Of a stretch of DNA of 64,000 bases, positions 16,875 to 26,668 are shown piece after piece; the stretch's first letter is position 1, and the number at the start of each line of letters is the position of its first letter. Origin of the DNA: Halieaceae bacterium (GTDB lineage: Bacteria > Pseudomonadota > Gammaproteobacteria > Pseudomonadales > Halieaceae); contig JADGEN010000002.1 in assembly GCA_016744355.1 (NCBI GenBank), forward strand, positions 1 through 64,000. The letters run 5' to 3'. The position numbers and the translations under genes were made by a program. Under the pieces are notes generated by a model that was not told the origin of the DNA, searched no databases, and worked only from the letters and a program-made list of their open reading frames with translations.

Positions 16875-19085
16875 GTGCCCGGCGCAACGCGAAGGGCACA
16901 ACTGTTTACTCTCGTTGCATTGGTTGCTTCAGTTATATTATCCGGCTGTGGTAAGCCCGAGGGCAGGGGCGACATTAAAGGCCCTGCCGTGCCCGCCGCT
17001 GTGGTTGAGCAAAAACAGGTGAGGCAGAGATCTACAGCCTTGCCGTTACCTGCGGATGAGTCGCAAATTCTATTTGGGGACTTGCACGTACACACAACGT
17101 TTTCTCCCGACGCATTTATAATGTCAGTGCCGCTTACCGGTGGCACCGGTTTACACCCGCCTTCACAGGCCTGCGATTTTGCACGTTACTGTTCCAGCCT
17201 GGATTTTTGGTCAATCAACGACCATGCGGAAGGTCTTACCCCACGTCGCTGGGACGAGACGAAAAAGAGCGTGCGCGAGTGTAATGCGATATCAGGCGGT
17301 GGTGGAAACCCTGATATGGTGACGTTTCTGGGGTGGGAATGGAGTCAAGTTAACACCGATCCCAGTAAGCATTACGGCCACAAGAACGTTATTTTCCCCG
17401 ATACTGAGGAGGCAGAGGTTCCCGCTCGGGCCATTGCATCTCCCAGAGAATTGTTGGCAAAGTCCCCCATAAGCAGAGCCCGGCAAATGATGATGTCGCT
17501 CATCGACTTTGAGAGTCGGGAGTTTTATTGGGGTATACAGGGTTATTACGATGAAGTAGCAGATACTCCCGTATGTGACAGCGGAGTCGATACGCGGCAG
17601 TTGCCGGTTAATTGCCGGGAGGTGGCGCAGGATCCGCGAGAACTGTTTGCCAAGTTAGATCAATGGGGCTACGACAGCATCGTCATTCCCCATGGAAATT
17701 CCTGGGGAATGAATACGCCGGCTACGACCTCCTTCGATAAGCAACTAAACCTAACCCAGCACGACCCGGACCGGCAGATTCTGTTTGAGGTTTATTCCGG
17801 TCACGGTAATTCCGAGGAGTACAGAGACTGGCGTGCATCAGTGAAAGATGAAACGGGGCAGTTGTCCTGCCCAGAACCCAGTGATGGATATTTGCCCTGT
17901 TGTTGGCGCGCGGGACAAATCATTAAAGAGCGCTGCGATGCCGCGGGTTTGGATGCCTCGCAGTGCGAGTTGCGTGAAAGCGAGGCGCGGCAAAACTTTG
18001 TCGATGCCGGAAACTCAGGGCATCTCACTATACCCGGGCAGCAGGTGGGGGATTGGCTCAACTGTGGCGTCTGCCCTGATTGCTTTAACCCTCCCATGGA
18101 TCACCGGCCAGCTGCCAGCGCACAGTATGCAATGGCTATTACTAATTTCGATTCGAAGGAGGGTCCCTTGCGTTTTCGGTTTGGTTTGATTGGTTCCAGC
18201 GACAATCACCGCGGACAGGCCGGCACCGGCTATAAGCAAATGTATCGCAAGAAGATGACAGAAACGTTTGGCTCAGATAACGAACGAATCGCCAAAATAT
18301 CCGGTATGGACAGCCGTGAACCCGTTCCACGCTCTGTTTCTTTGGGCGACGCGAAGGACGTTGGTCTGGTAAATTTGCGCAATATGGAGCGGCAAAATTC
18401 TTTCTGGCTAACCGGGGGACTGGTGGCGGTGCACAGCAATGGACGCGAACGCGAGGCTATTTGGGAGGGACTCAAAAGTCGCGAAGTATATGCAACATCC
18501 GGCGACCGAATTCTACTCCACTTCGACTTGTTGGCTGGGGATAAAAAGGTACCCATGGGTTCGGAAACTTCCTCTGCAACGGCACCTCGCTTTCAAGTCG
18601 GTGCTGTTGGAGCGTTTAAGCAGCTGCCCGGCTGTCCGGATTATGCCTGGCAAGCGCTGGGTGAGGAGCGTCTCGACATGCTGTGCAGTGGGCAGTGTTA
18701 CAATCCGGGTGATGAGCGCTACCTGATCGACCGCATAGAAGTCGTGCGAATAAGGCCGCAGCAGAGCCCGGGAGAAAATGTAGCAGACCTGATTGAAGAT
18801 CCCTGGCGCAGCTTTAAGTGCGAACCCGATCAGGCGGGCTGCCAGGTTGAGTTTGAGGATCCGGAATTTGTTAAAGGGGAGCGCGAAACGATCTACTACG
18901 TGCGCGCCATTCAAGAACAGACGCAGATGATCAACGCCGACAATGTGCGCTGTGAGTACGATGAAAGCGGCCAGTGTGTCGATGTAGATCCATGCTACGG
19001 TGACTATCGCACCCCGGAGTCGGAAGACTGTTTGGCGCCGACAAACCAGCGCGCATGGTCGTCGCCCATCTTTGTGGCCTTCTGA
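16875..19085 (+). CDS. DUF3604 family lipoprotein (PHP-like metal site)
   Basis: 736 residues from the GTG at 16875, chosen because GGAGAG lies just upstream and it gives a normal lipoprotein signal with lipobox LSGC near residue 24; an ATG at 16842 is the alternative. The mature protein opens with FGDLHVHTTFSPDAF and WSINDHAEG, the His-rich start of the DUF3604 fold, which resembles PHP metal-dependent phosphoesterases. Further metal-type motifs include GHKNVIF, VIPHGNSWGMN and GSSDNHRGQAGTG. Many cysteine pairs in the second half suggest an oxidising periplasmic or outer-membrane location. The reaction is unknown. It sits between the thiolase and the DUF1302/DUF1329 set. Confidence 0.88.
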   Translation: MPGATRRAQLFTLVALVASVILSGCGKPEGRGDIKGPAVPAAVVEQKQVRQRSTALPLPADESQILFGDLHVHTTFSPDAFIMSVPLTGGTGLHPPSQACDFARYCSSLDFWSINDHAEGLTPRRWDETKKSVRECNAISGGGGNPDMVTFLGWEWSQVNTDPSKHYGHKNVIFPDTEEAEVPARAIASPRELLAKSPISRARQMMMSLIDFESREFYWGIQGYYDEVADTPVCDSGVDTRQLPVNCREVAQDPRELFAKLDQWGYDSIVIPHGNSWGMNTPATTSFDKQLNLTQHDPDRQILFEVYSGHGNSEEYRDWRASVKDETGQLSCPEPSDGYLPCCWRAGQIIKERCDAAGLDASQCELRESEARQNFVDAGNSGHLTIPGQQVGDWLNCGVCPDCFNPPMDHRPAASAQYAMAITNFDSKEGPLRFRFGLIGSSDNHRGQAGTGYKQMYRKKMTETFGSDNERIAKISGMDSREPVPRSVSLGDAKDVGLVNLRNMERQNSFWLTGGLVAVHSNGREREAIWEGLKSREVYATSGDRILLHFDLLAGDKKVPMGSETSSATAPRFQVGAVGAFKQLPGCPDYAWQALGEERLDMLCSGQCYNPGDERYLIDRIEVVRIRPQQSPGENVADLIEDPWRSFKCEPDQAGCQVEFEDPEFVKGERETIYYVRAIQEQTQMINADNVRCEYDESGQCVDVDPCYGDYRTPESEDCLAPTNQRAWSSPIFVAF

Positions 19086-19216
19086 CTTGCTACAGCCATT
19101 GATCTCGTTATAACCTTGATATATGACATGTTGCATTATCGAGACCTTGCTTATACTAACAACATAATATGACTATTTAATTTAATCTAGTTGCTATAAG
19201 AAAGGGGATCACACAC

Positions 19217-21052
19217 GTGTCTAATATACCTGTTTTTCAATACACCCGTCTTGCCGCCGCAGTTTTGGCTGCGGGTCTGGCTGTTCCTGCTTCGGCTGTC
19301 ACTTTTGACCTGGGGCCTTTCGAGGGCAACTTCAACTCCAGTCTTTCCGTGGGAGCAAGTTGGCGCACCCAGGATCCTTCAAACCGGGTAGTGACCCCGG
19401 GTAACACCGATGGCGAAGGGCGCGCTTCTTCCAGTACAGCCGACGACGGAAACCTTAATTACGACAAAGGGGATATGTATTCCTTGCTGTTCAAGGGTGT
19501 TCACGACCTGGACCTTAATGCGGGGAACTTTGGTGTTTTCACCCGGGTTAAGTATTGGTATGACTACGAGTTGGCCAATGGCAACGTTAATCACGGTCAC
19601 GCCGCGAATGGTTATCAGGCTAATTCAGAACTCGAGCTGTCAGATTTTGAAGACCTGGCACAGGAGTCGGGCATTGAATTTCTCGATTACTATGCCTATG
19701 GCAGTTTTGAGATGGGCGATATGCCCGTTGAATTACGCGCGGGCAACATGGTGCTGAGTTGGGGTGAGAGCACGTTTATCCAAAACGGCATCAATTCGAT
19801 TAACCCTTTCGATGTCACTGCATTGCGTAAGCCCGGCTCTGAAATTAAAGAAGCACTATTGCCAGTTGGATTACTGTACGCCAACGTGGGTATCACCTAC
19901 GACCTGAGTGTTGAAGCTTTCTACCAGTACGACTGGCAACGCACTATTTTGGATGAGTGTGGCACCTACTGGAATGCCGCCGACCCTTACGGTGGTGGGT
20001 GTAATTATCTGACCGCATCGAATTCTCGCAGTGATCTGGAACAGCAGGAAACAGGCTTTATCGTGCCAAGGGGTAAAGATCAGGAGGCGTCAGACGATGG
20101 CCAGTGGGGGGTTGCGGCACGATATTTTATCGACTCGCTAAATTCCACAGAATTTGGCCTCTATTATATGAATATTCACAATAGAACGCCTATATTCAGT
20201 GCCACCAATGCCACAGAAAATTTCGGCGCACCATTTATCTTCGGTGCCAACCCTGAGTATTTCTTTGAGTTTCCTGAAGACATCGACCTTTATGGCGTCA
20301 CCTTTGCGACTAATGTTGGGGATTGGGCCGTGTCGGGTGAATACAGCTATAGACCCGATTTCCCCCTGCAGATAAACACAGTTGACCTGCTGCACAGTGT
20401 TGCCTTAAGTACCTGGGGTGAGTGGTCACCCATGCTGGATCGTTCTTTGGAAGCTGGGCCCGGTGGGTATGTACAGGGTTACGATGAAGTCGAGTACTCC
20501 CAATTTCAGGTTACGGTAATCAAATTTTTTGAGCAGGTACTGGGTGCCAGTCGATTATCCTTCGCTGCGGAAGCGGGAGCGACATGGCTGGATGGTATGG
20601 ATTCCAGTGTGAATTATGGTCGCTCAGCTGCTTATGGTATTGCCAGTTTCGAACCTTTCCAGAGCGAGATGTTTGACGTTCCTGTAAGTTGTAATTCTCA
20701 CCCTGCTCTTGGCCCACTGGGTGTCGTGCCCAACACCAATGCCGGTTATTGCAATAAAGATGGCTTTACTGATGATTTTTCATGGGGCTATCGGGCGAGG
20801 GCCAGTCTCGATTACGCAGACGCTTTTGCCGGAATCAACTTGACGCCCAACATGGCATGGTCGCACGATGTGAAAGGTAATTCGCCAGCGCCCAATTTTA
20901 TCGAAGATCGTATGGCCCTGAGTTTGGGCGTACGCGCTGATTATCTGAACATCTATCGTGCAGATATTTCCTATACCACTTATTTCAATGCTGACTACAA
21001 TGAGTTTCAGGACAGGGACTTCATTTCACTAAGTTTTTCGGCGGCCTTCTAA
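19217..21052 (+). CDS. DUF1302 family outer-membrane beta-barrel protein
   Basis: 611 residues with a GTG start and AAAGGGG upstream (19201-19207). A signal peptide with cleavage near PASAV is followed by a long region of alternating aromatic and polar strands and a C-terminal FISLSFSAAF, whose last residue is Phe as expected for recognition by the Bam complex. The DUF1302 hallmark is AGNMVLSWGESTFIQNGIN and the following INPFDVTALRKPGSE. The family is thought to form channels for hydrophobic compounds; the function is inferred from neighbours. The DUF1329 gene follows after 27 bp, a pairing seen repeatedly in proteobacteria. Confidence 0.92.
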   Translation: MSNIPVFQYTRLAAAVLAAGLAVPASAVTFDLGPFEGNFNSSLSVGASWRTQDPSNRVVTPGNTDGEGRASSSTADDGNLNYDKGDMYSLLFKGVHDLDLNAGNFGVFTRVKYWYDYELANGNVNHGHAANGYQANSELELSDFEDLAQESGIEFLDYYAYGSFEMGDMPVELRAGNMVLSWGESTFIQNGINSINPFDVTALRKPGSEIKEALLPVGLLYANVGITYDLSVEAFYQYDWQRTILDECGTYWNAADPYGGGCNYLTASNSRSDLEQQETGFIVPRGKDQEASDDGQWGVAARYFIDSLNSTEFGLYYMNIHNRTPIFSATNATENFGAPFIFGANPEYFFEFPEDIDLYGVTFATNVGDWAVSGEYSYRPDFPLQINTVDLLHSVALSTWGEWSPMLDRSLEAGPGGYVQGYDEVEYSQFQVTVIKFFEQVLGASRLSFAAEAGATWLDGMDSSVNYGRSAAYGIASFEPFQSEMFDVPVSCNSHPALGPLGVVPNTNAGYCNKDGFTDDFSWGYRARASLDYADAFAGINLTPNMAWSHDVKGNSPAPNFIEDRMALSLGVRADYLNIYRADISYTTYFNADYNEFQDRDFISLSFSAAF

Positions 21053-21079
21053 TTGCAGATAATAAAGAGAGATTCAACT

Positions 21080-22447
21080 ATGTCCAGGAAAATACTATCG
21101 TTAGCTGTAGGTGCTGTGTTTTGTATAAGCACACCATTGGCTATGGCAAAAATTACCGCTGAAGAGGCGGCTACACTTGGGGGCGATGTGCTGACCCCTG
21201 TGGGGGCCGAGCGCGCAGGCAATGCGGAGGGAACCATACCGCCCTGGACCGGCGGCGGCCTTAAGGAGTTGCCGGCAAACTACGAGCCAGGCGGTCGTTT
21301 GGTTGACCCCTATCCCGATGACAAGCCGCTCTACCACATCACAGCCGCTAATTATCAGGAGTACGAGGGTAAACTGTCCCCCGGGCAGATTGCTTTGCTC
21401 AAGCGTTACCCTGATACATTTAAGATGCCGGTTTATCAGACAAGGCGTAGTGCCCGCTTGCCCGATTTTCAGTATGAGCTGATTAAGCAGGGGGCGACTA
21501 CCGCAGAGACAGGGGAGGGAGGCAATGGTTTGAAGAACTTCGTTGCCAACGTACCTTTCCCCATTCCTAAAACGGGCAACGAAGTCCTCTGGAATCATGT
21601 TGTGCGCTACCGCACCAAATTGGGGACGAAGCGTCGTTACACCCAGATACCGGTACAGTCAAACGGTAACTTCGCACCGGTGTTATTTGAAGATAAGACC
21701 ATATTTGCCAACCGTATGCCGGACAATCCCTATCCCAACCGTTTGTTTGTCTTTCTGCAGCGAATTTTAGCGCCGGCGCGCCTTGAAGGTAATGTGCTGC
21801 TTGTGCATGAAAATATCGATCAAATAAAAGAACCCCGTTCTGCCTGGATTTATAACGCGGGTCAGCGCCGTGTTCGACGCGCTCCCAGTGTAGCCTACGA
21901 TGGCCCCGGCACTGCGGCGGATGGTCTGCGCACCGCCGATGATCTCGATATGTACAATGGTTCGCCCGATCGTTACGACTGGGAACTGGTCGGCAAGCAG
22001 GAGCTCTACATTCCCTATAATAGCTACAAGCTGCGTCGTGGAGATATTAGCTACAAAGACATTATTCAACCCGGGCATATGAACCCCGAGTATCTGCGCT
22101 ATGAACTACACCGTGTGTGGGTGGTAGAGGCAAAGTTGAAGCCGGATGCACGGCATATCTATGCCCGCCGTACGTTCTATGTTGATGAGGACACCTGGCA
22201 GGCGGCTATTATCGATCACTACGATGGCCGGGGCGAAATGTGGCGTGTACATGAAGGCCATGAAATATCACACTATCAGGTAGATATTCCATGGTTAGCG
22301 GTTGAAACATTACACGATTTAGTGTCGGCCCGCTATTTGTTGATCGGCTTGGATAACGAAGAAAAGGGCTACCAGTATGACTTTGATTACAAGGGTCGTT
22401 TCGAAGACTTTACCCCTGCGGCACTGCGACGTGCCGGGCGTAAGTAA
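21080..22447 (+). CDS. DUF1329 family periplasmic protein
   Basis: 455 residues. ATG at 21080 with AAGAGAG upstream; a TTG at 21053 would only extend the signal peptide. The signal peptide (SLAVGAVFCISTPLAMA) is followed by the DUF1329 opening ITAEEAATLGGDVLTPVGAE and TIPPWTGGG, and a large beta-rich body with many Tyr/Arg residues (APSVAYDGPGTAADGLRTAD). The fold is distantly similar to LolB/LolA-like lipid carriers in related proteins, which fits periplasmic transport of a hydrophobic ligand. Partners are the DUF1302 barrel before it and the YCF48-like and RND proteins after it. Confidence 0.92.
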   Translation: MSRKILSLAVGAVFCISTPLAMAKITAEEAATLGGDVLTPVGAERAGNAEGTIPPWTGGGLKELPANYEPGGRLVDPYPDDKPLYHITAANYQEYEGKLSPGQIALLKRYPDTFKMPVYQTRRSARLPDFQYELIKQGATTAETGEGGNGLKNFVANVPFPIPKTGNEVLWNHVVRYRTKLGTKRRYTQIPVQSNGNFAPVLFEDKTIFANRMPDNPYPNRLFVFLQRILAPARLEGNVLLVHENIDQIKEPRSAWIYNAGQRRVRRAPSVAYDGPGTAADGLRTADDLDMYNGSPDRYDWELVGKQELYIPYNSYKLRRGDISYKDIIQPGHMNPEYLRYELHRVWVVEAKLKPDARHIYARRTFYVDEDTWQAAIIDHYDGRGEMWRVHEGHEISHYQVDIPWLAVETLHDLVSARYLLIGLDNEEKGYQYDFDYKGRFEDFTPAALRRAGRK

Positions 22448-22484
22448 GGAAGGTTTGCTGGCACACAGGGGCAATGTCGAGACT

Positions 22485-23660
22485 ATGCTCGATAGGTTTA
22501 AGTTGAACGGTAGCCTGTTTGCCGTTTGGCTTCTGTGTTTCTCGGTGCTGGCAGTTCCTGCTAGTGCCGAGGATTTTGTTTTTTCACCTGCTATAGCGGT
22601 CAGCGATGCTCCGTCGCTGCCACTATTGGATATAGCCCGGGCAGGTGAACGTCTGGTGGCGATAGGGGAGCGCGGTCTGGTTATTGTCAGTGATGACGAG
22701 GGCGAGAACTGGCGCCAAGCTTCCGTTCCCGTTAGCGCGACGCTGACAGCACTGTCGTTTGCCACTGCACGTAAGGGTTGGGCGGTAGGACACGCGGGAG
22801 TGATTTTGCACACCGATGATGCCGGCAACAGCTGGCAGCGGCAATTTGACGGGCACGATGCAAATCAGCAATTTCTGGATTACACCAGCAAGCAGGTAGA
22901 AAAAATCAAGGGCCAGATCAATGGGCTTGCTATGGCAGGTGAGTCAGAAGCTTCTGATTCAGCGGCTACCATTCTCGCCGATCTCGAATACAAACTTGAA
23001 GATGCCATTTTCGCCCAGGAAGATGCACAGTCTGCGGTGGATACTGGCCCCGCCGACCCGTTTCTGGATGTGCTGGCTATTTCTGTGGATACCGCCATCG
23101 CAGTCGGTGCATACGGCATGATTTACCGCACCGATAACGCCGGTAAAACTTGGCATCTGGCTGCCGCCGGTATCGAAAATATCGACCGTTATCACTACTA
23201 CGCTATCGCTCGCAGTGAGCACGGGCAGATGTTTCTCAGTGGCGAAGCGGGTCTGCTCTACCGTTCAACTGATAACGGCTCTACCTGGGAGCGATTGGAC
23301 GAGCTTTATGACGGCAGCCTGTTTGGTCTGGTGGTGAATGGACATAGTGCCGTAGTCTTTGGCCTGCGAGGTAATATTTTTCGCAGTGACGATGATGGTA
23401 ACACCTGGTCACAGTGGAATAACCCGAACGAATATAGCTTGTACGGAGGCTCTGTGCTCGCCGATGGCGGTGTAGTGTTGTTGGGTTCGGGCGGACTGGT
23501 GCTGTTGGTCGATCAGCAGTCTAGCGAGATACGGGCTTTGTTTGACCCATCGCGCACTACTTTTTCTGCTGCTGTAAAAGGCGCAGGCAGTGAGTTATTG
23601 GTGGTTGGCATGAATGGAGTACGACGGATTAACACCGCCAAGGAGCAGGTCAATGACTGA
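22485..23660 (+). CDS. YCF48/BNR-repeat beta-propeller protein, exported
   Basis: 391 residues from the ATG at 22485; earlier in-frame starts would overlap the previous gene. A signal peptide (LFAVWLLCFSVLAVPASAE) precedes repeated propeller blades with the pattern 'TxDxGxxW' (EGENW, DAGNSW, NAGKTW, NGSTW, DGNTW), as in YCF48/HCF136 photosystem assembly factors and sialidase-type repeats. A helical insert (about residues 125-180) splits the blades. It is periplasmic, and probably a scaffold for the RND protein encoded next; the genes overlap by 8 bp (23653-23660). Confidence 0.9.
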   Translation: MLDRFKLNGSLFAVWLLCFSVLAVPASAEDFVFSPAIAVSDAPSLPLLDIARAGERLVAIGERGLVIVSDDEGENWRQASVPVSATLTALSFATARKGWAVGHAGVILHTDDAGNSWQRQFDGHDANQQFLDYTSKQVEKIKGQINGLAMAGESEASDSAATILADLEYKLEDAIFAQEDAQSAVDTGPADPFLDVLAISVDTAIAVGAYGMIYRTDNAGKTWHLAAAGIENIDRYHYYAIARSEHGQMFLSGEAGLLYRSTDNGSTWERLDELYDGSLFGLVVNGHSAVVFGLRGNIFRSDDDGNTWSQWNNPNEYSLYGGSVLADGGVVLLGSGGLVLLVDQQSSEIRALFDPSRTTFSAAVKGAGSELLVVGMNGVRRINTAKEQVND

Positions 23661-26052
23661 ACTGGATGCGCTAGCAGTTACAGCAGAAGACGGCCGTTTT
23701 CGCCCCTGGCTTGGAAAACAACTACTCGCCATCAGGCTTCCCCTGATAGCGATTTTTGCGGTAATTACCGCTGCGCTCGCTTGGCAGATGTCACTGCTTA
23801 AGCCAGATGCAAGCTTCGAAAAAATGATCCCGGTGTCCCATCCCTTCATCAAAAACTTTATCGACAGTAAGGACGACTTAAAGGGCTTGGGTAACTCCGT
23901 TAGAATTATCGTAGAGACAACTGAAGGCGATATTTTTACTGCTGAGTTTCAGGAGTTGCTCAAGACCATGACCGATGAGGTGTTCTATCTCAACGGTGTT
24001 GATCGCTCCGGTTTGAACTCCCTGTGGACGCCAAATGTTCGCTGGCAGGAGGTTACAGAAGAGGGGTTTGTTGGCGGTGCTGTTATTCCGGACGACTACG
24101 ACGGTTCCCCCCGAACATTGGATGTATTGCGTTCGAATACCCTGAAATCTGGTCAAATTGGACGTCTTGTCGCCAACAATTTCAAATCCACGACCATTGT
24201 TGCGCCACTGATGGAAATTGATCCATCTACCGGCGAGCGCCTCGATTACCATAAATTTTCACAGCAGTTGGAAGTTCTGATACGAGACAAGTACCAGTCC
24301 GACACCGTCAAAGTTCATATCACCGGCTTTGCCAAGCTCATTGGTGACCTGATAGACGGCGCCACCCTGGTTGGATTGTTTTTTCTGGTGGCGTTTGGTA
24401 TTACAGCAGTTCTGCTTTTTGCTTACTCCCGCTGCGGCTGGTTAACGTTCGGCCCACTTCTGTGTTCGACGGTAGCGGTCGTGTGGCAGATGGGCTTACT
24501 AAAACTCATGGGGCTAGGTCTGGACCCCTATTCAATGCTGGTACCGTTTTTGGTTTTCGCCGTGGGTATCAGTCACTCAGTGCAAATTATCAACCGCTTC
24601 AGTCATTACGTTTATCACGGCGTTTCTAATCGCGATGCCGCGAAACTTGCTTTCGTGCGCTTGTCCAAGCCGGGTTTTATTGCTTTGCTTAGTGACGGCG
24701 TGGGCTTTATGACTTTGCGGGTTATCGAAATCCCCGTTATTCAGGAATTGGCGATTGTGGCCAGTACCGGTATTGCAGTATTGGTAGTGACTAATTTGGT
24801 CCTTTTACCGCTGATCTTATCCTTTACCGGCATCACCGATCGCTGCGTAAAGTACCGTCAAGCGAAAGACCATAGTGAGTTCCGGCATTGGCGCATACTA
24901 TCGAAAGTCACAGAGATGAAACCGGCTCTGTCTATCGTCACCGTTTGTGCGGGCTTGTTCGCGGTGGGTCTCTATTTTGGACAGTTCCAGAAAATTGGCG
25001 ACCTTGACCCGGGTGCACCAGAATTGCAGCCAGATTCGCGCTATAACCAGGACAATGCTTTTCTCACCAAAAATTACTCAACCAGCACTGACGTCTTTAT
25101 TGTTATGGCCTATACGGCTGAGCAGCAGTGTGGCGAGTATAGTTTTATTTCAGGTGTAAATTATTTTCAAGGCGTGATGGCTACGGTACCTGGCGTTCAG
25201 TCAGTACTGTCCCTGGTGGATGTTTCCAAGCTGGTGATTATGGGGATGAATGAGGGTAATCCAAAGTGGCACGACATCAGTAGCAACCAGTATATTCTAA
25301 ACAATTCGCTTAGCCGCGCCTCCAGCTTACGTAATACCGATTGTTCCATGGCACCCGTGCTGTTGTTTTTGGATGATCACAAGGCCGATACGCTAAACAA
25401 GGTTGTCGATGCAGTGCAGTCGTTCAGCGATGACCACAATAGCGACAATCTGGAGTTTCGTATGGCGGCGGGTAATTCCGGCGTGGAAGCTGCGACTAAT
25501 ATTGTCATCGCCGAAGCACAGAACAAAATGTTGATGTGGGTATACGGCGTTGTTATTTTGCTCTGCCTGATAAACTTCAGGTCCTTGCGCATAACGGCCT
25601 GTATTATTACCCCGCTGTTGCTGACTTCCGTTCTCGGACAGGCTTTGATGGCAGCACTGGATATTGGCGTGAAAGTAGCAACCTTACCGGTTATCGCGCT
25701 AGGTGTGGGCATTGGCGTAGACTACGGTATTTATATCTATACCGCGCTTGAGGAGTCCTTGCGAAGAGGAGCGACACTGCAGGAGGCTTATTTCAGGGCG
25801 CTACAATCCAGTGGTACGGCTGTTGCGTTCACGGGCTTTACACTTGCAGTTGGGGTGGGTACGTGGGTTTTCTCACCGATTAAATTCCAGGCCGATATGG
25901 GCTTAATGCTGACCTTTATGTTCTTCTGGAATATGTTGGGTGCTTTGCTGTTCCTACCTGCTCTAGCTTGGTTGATGCGTAGGGAGAGTGGGGCAATTGG
26001 CCTTGAAGCTACCCGTTTACTGGCTCAAAGCGGTTCAGAGGCACGTTCTTAA
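23653..26052 (+). CDS. RND superfamily (MMPL-like) transporter
   Basis: 799 residues from the ATG at 23653 (AGGAG at 23641-23645). One N-terminal membrane helix, a large periplasmic loop, a bundle of helices with the sterol-sensing-like segment MLVPFLVFAVGISHSVQ, then the repeat of the same plan with LPVIALGVGIGVDYGIY. This two-half design is typical of MMPL/HAE-type RND pumps that move lipids or hydrophobic molecules using the proton gradient. It is the last gene of the DUF1302-DUF1329-YCF48 set. The last 44 bp overlap the 3' end of the opposite asparaginase-like gene. Confidence 0.93.
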   Translation: MTELDALAVTAEDGRFRPWLGKQLLAIRLPLIAIFAVITAALAWQMSLLKPDASFEKMIPVSHPFIKNFIDSKDDLKGLGNSVRIIVETTEGDIFTAEFQELLKTMTDEVFYLNGVDRSGLNSLWTPNVRWQEVTEEGFVGGAVIPDDYDGSPRTLDVLRSNTLKSGQIGRLVANNFKSTTIVAPLMEIDPSTGERLDYHKFSQQLEVLIRDKYQSDTVKVHITGFAKLIGDLIDGATLVGLFFLVAFGITAVLLFAYSRCGWLTFGPLLCSTVAVVWQMGLLKLMGLGLDPYSMLVPFLVFAVGISHSVQIINRFSHYVYHGVSNRDAAKLAFVRLSKPGFIALLSDGVGFMTLRVIEIPVIQELAIVASTGIAVLVVTNLVLLPLILSFTGITDRCVKYRQAKDHSEFRHWRILSKVTEMKPALSIVTVCAGLFAVGLYFGQFQKIGDLDPGAPELQPDSRYNQDNAFLTKNYSTSTDVFIVMAYTAEQQCGEYSFISGVNYFQGVMATVPGVQSVLSLVDVSKLVIMGMNEGNPKWHDISSNQYILNNSLSRASSLRNTDCSMAPVLLFLDDHKADTLNKVVDAVQSFSDDHNSDNLEFRMAAGNSGVEAATNIVIAEAQNKMLMWVYGVVILLCLINFRSLRITACIITPLLLTSVLGQALMAALDIGVKVATLPVIALGVGIGVDYGIYIYTALEESLRRGATLQEAYFRALQSSGTAVAFTGFTLAVGVGTWVFSPIKFQADMGLMLTFMFFWNMLGALLFLPALAWLMRRESGAIGLEATRLLAQSGSEARS

Positions 26053-26497
26053 CTACTTTGTCTGCGTCGAATACCTGGCCATTCATGGCAATGTAGACAC
26101 CGGGCGCTTTACTCTGGGCTGCGCCAATAGCGCAGCCCACATTAAAGATTGCATCGCTCTGGTGGAAAGCCGCGGGCTGCAGTGCTCCGGTTAACACAAT
26201 GCATTTCCCCGCAATTCCTTGCAGCGCTTCGGCAGTTTTAACCATACCGTCGGTACCGTGAGTAATTAGCACGCACTCTTCACTACACTGTTCTACTCTT
26301 GCTCGTATCAAGGCTCTGTCGGCATCAGTAATGTGCAGGCTGTCTTTGCGCAATGTGGACTCTACGGTGAACTCGAAGCCCACCTGCATTCTAGCAAGCA
26401 ACTCTCCAATAACCGGGTCGCCTACCTGAAAGTCACTTTTGTCGTCGAAATAGATTTTATCGATGGTACCGCCGGTGGTTATGATATGCAGGTTCAT
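26009..26497 (-). CDS. short asparaginase-domain protein (N-terminal domain only)
   Basis: 162 residues, half the length of bacterial L-asparaginases (about 330). The two catalytic threonine motifs of the N-terminal domain are intact: ITTGGTIDKI and ITHGTDGM. The second domain, which completes the active site across the dimer in full-length enzymes, is absent. Such short proteins occur as stand-alone members of the asparaginase fold, so this is probably not a truncation; the sequence closes naturally with VPLNRFEPVNG. Its reaction is uncertain. Its 3' end runs 44 bp into the RND gene. Confidence 0.85.
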   Translation of the reverse strand: MNLHIITTGGTIDKIYFDDKSDFQVGDPVIGELLARMQVGFEFTVESTLRKDSLHITDADRALIRARVEQCSEECVLITHGTDGMVKTAEALQGIAGKCIVLTGALQPAAFHQSDAIFNVGCAIGAAQSKAPGVYIAMNGQVFDADKVVKNVPLNRFEPVNG

Positions 26498-26668
26498 GGC
26501 GCAGGGTCTCAGTTCTCAGTTGGTGAGCAGTATCATCCAGCGCAGATAACAATGCTAGCGTCGTGATCACAAAACTTAATTGTCAGTGATCATTCTGCGT
26601 CAGCAGTTAGCCGTATTTTTGAGATTTGGATGCGGCTATAATGAACGATTTCGGATGGGAAAAATATC

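Noticed and set aside
18513-19136. 207-codon antisense open frame at the end of the DUF3604 gene
   Set aside because: The + strand gene has clear motifs throughout; the antisense product shows none.
19086-19216. Inverted repeat TCTCG...CGAGA and a TATACT element before the DUF1302 gene
   Set aside because: Arms are only 5 bp and the best -35 partner gives a 15-bp spacing; too weak to call a promoter or operator.
26564-26592. Two TGATCA palindromes 23 bp apart upstream of the methyltransferase gene
   Set aside because: Six-base palindromes at this spacing are expected by chance; no further pattern surrounds them.
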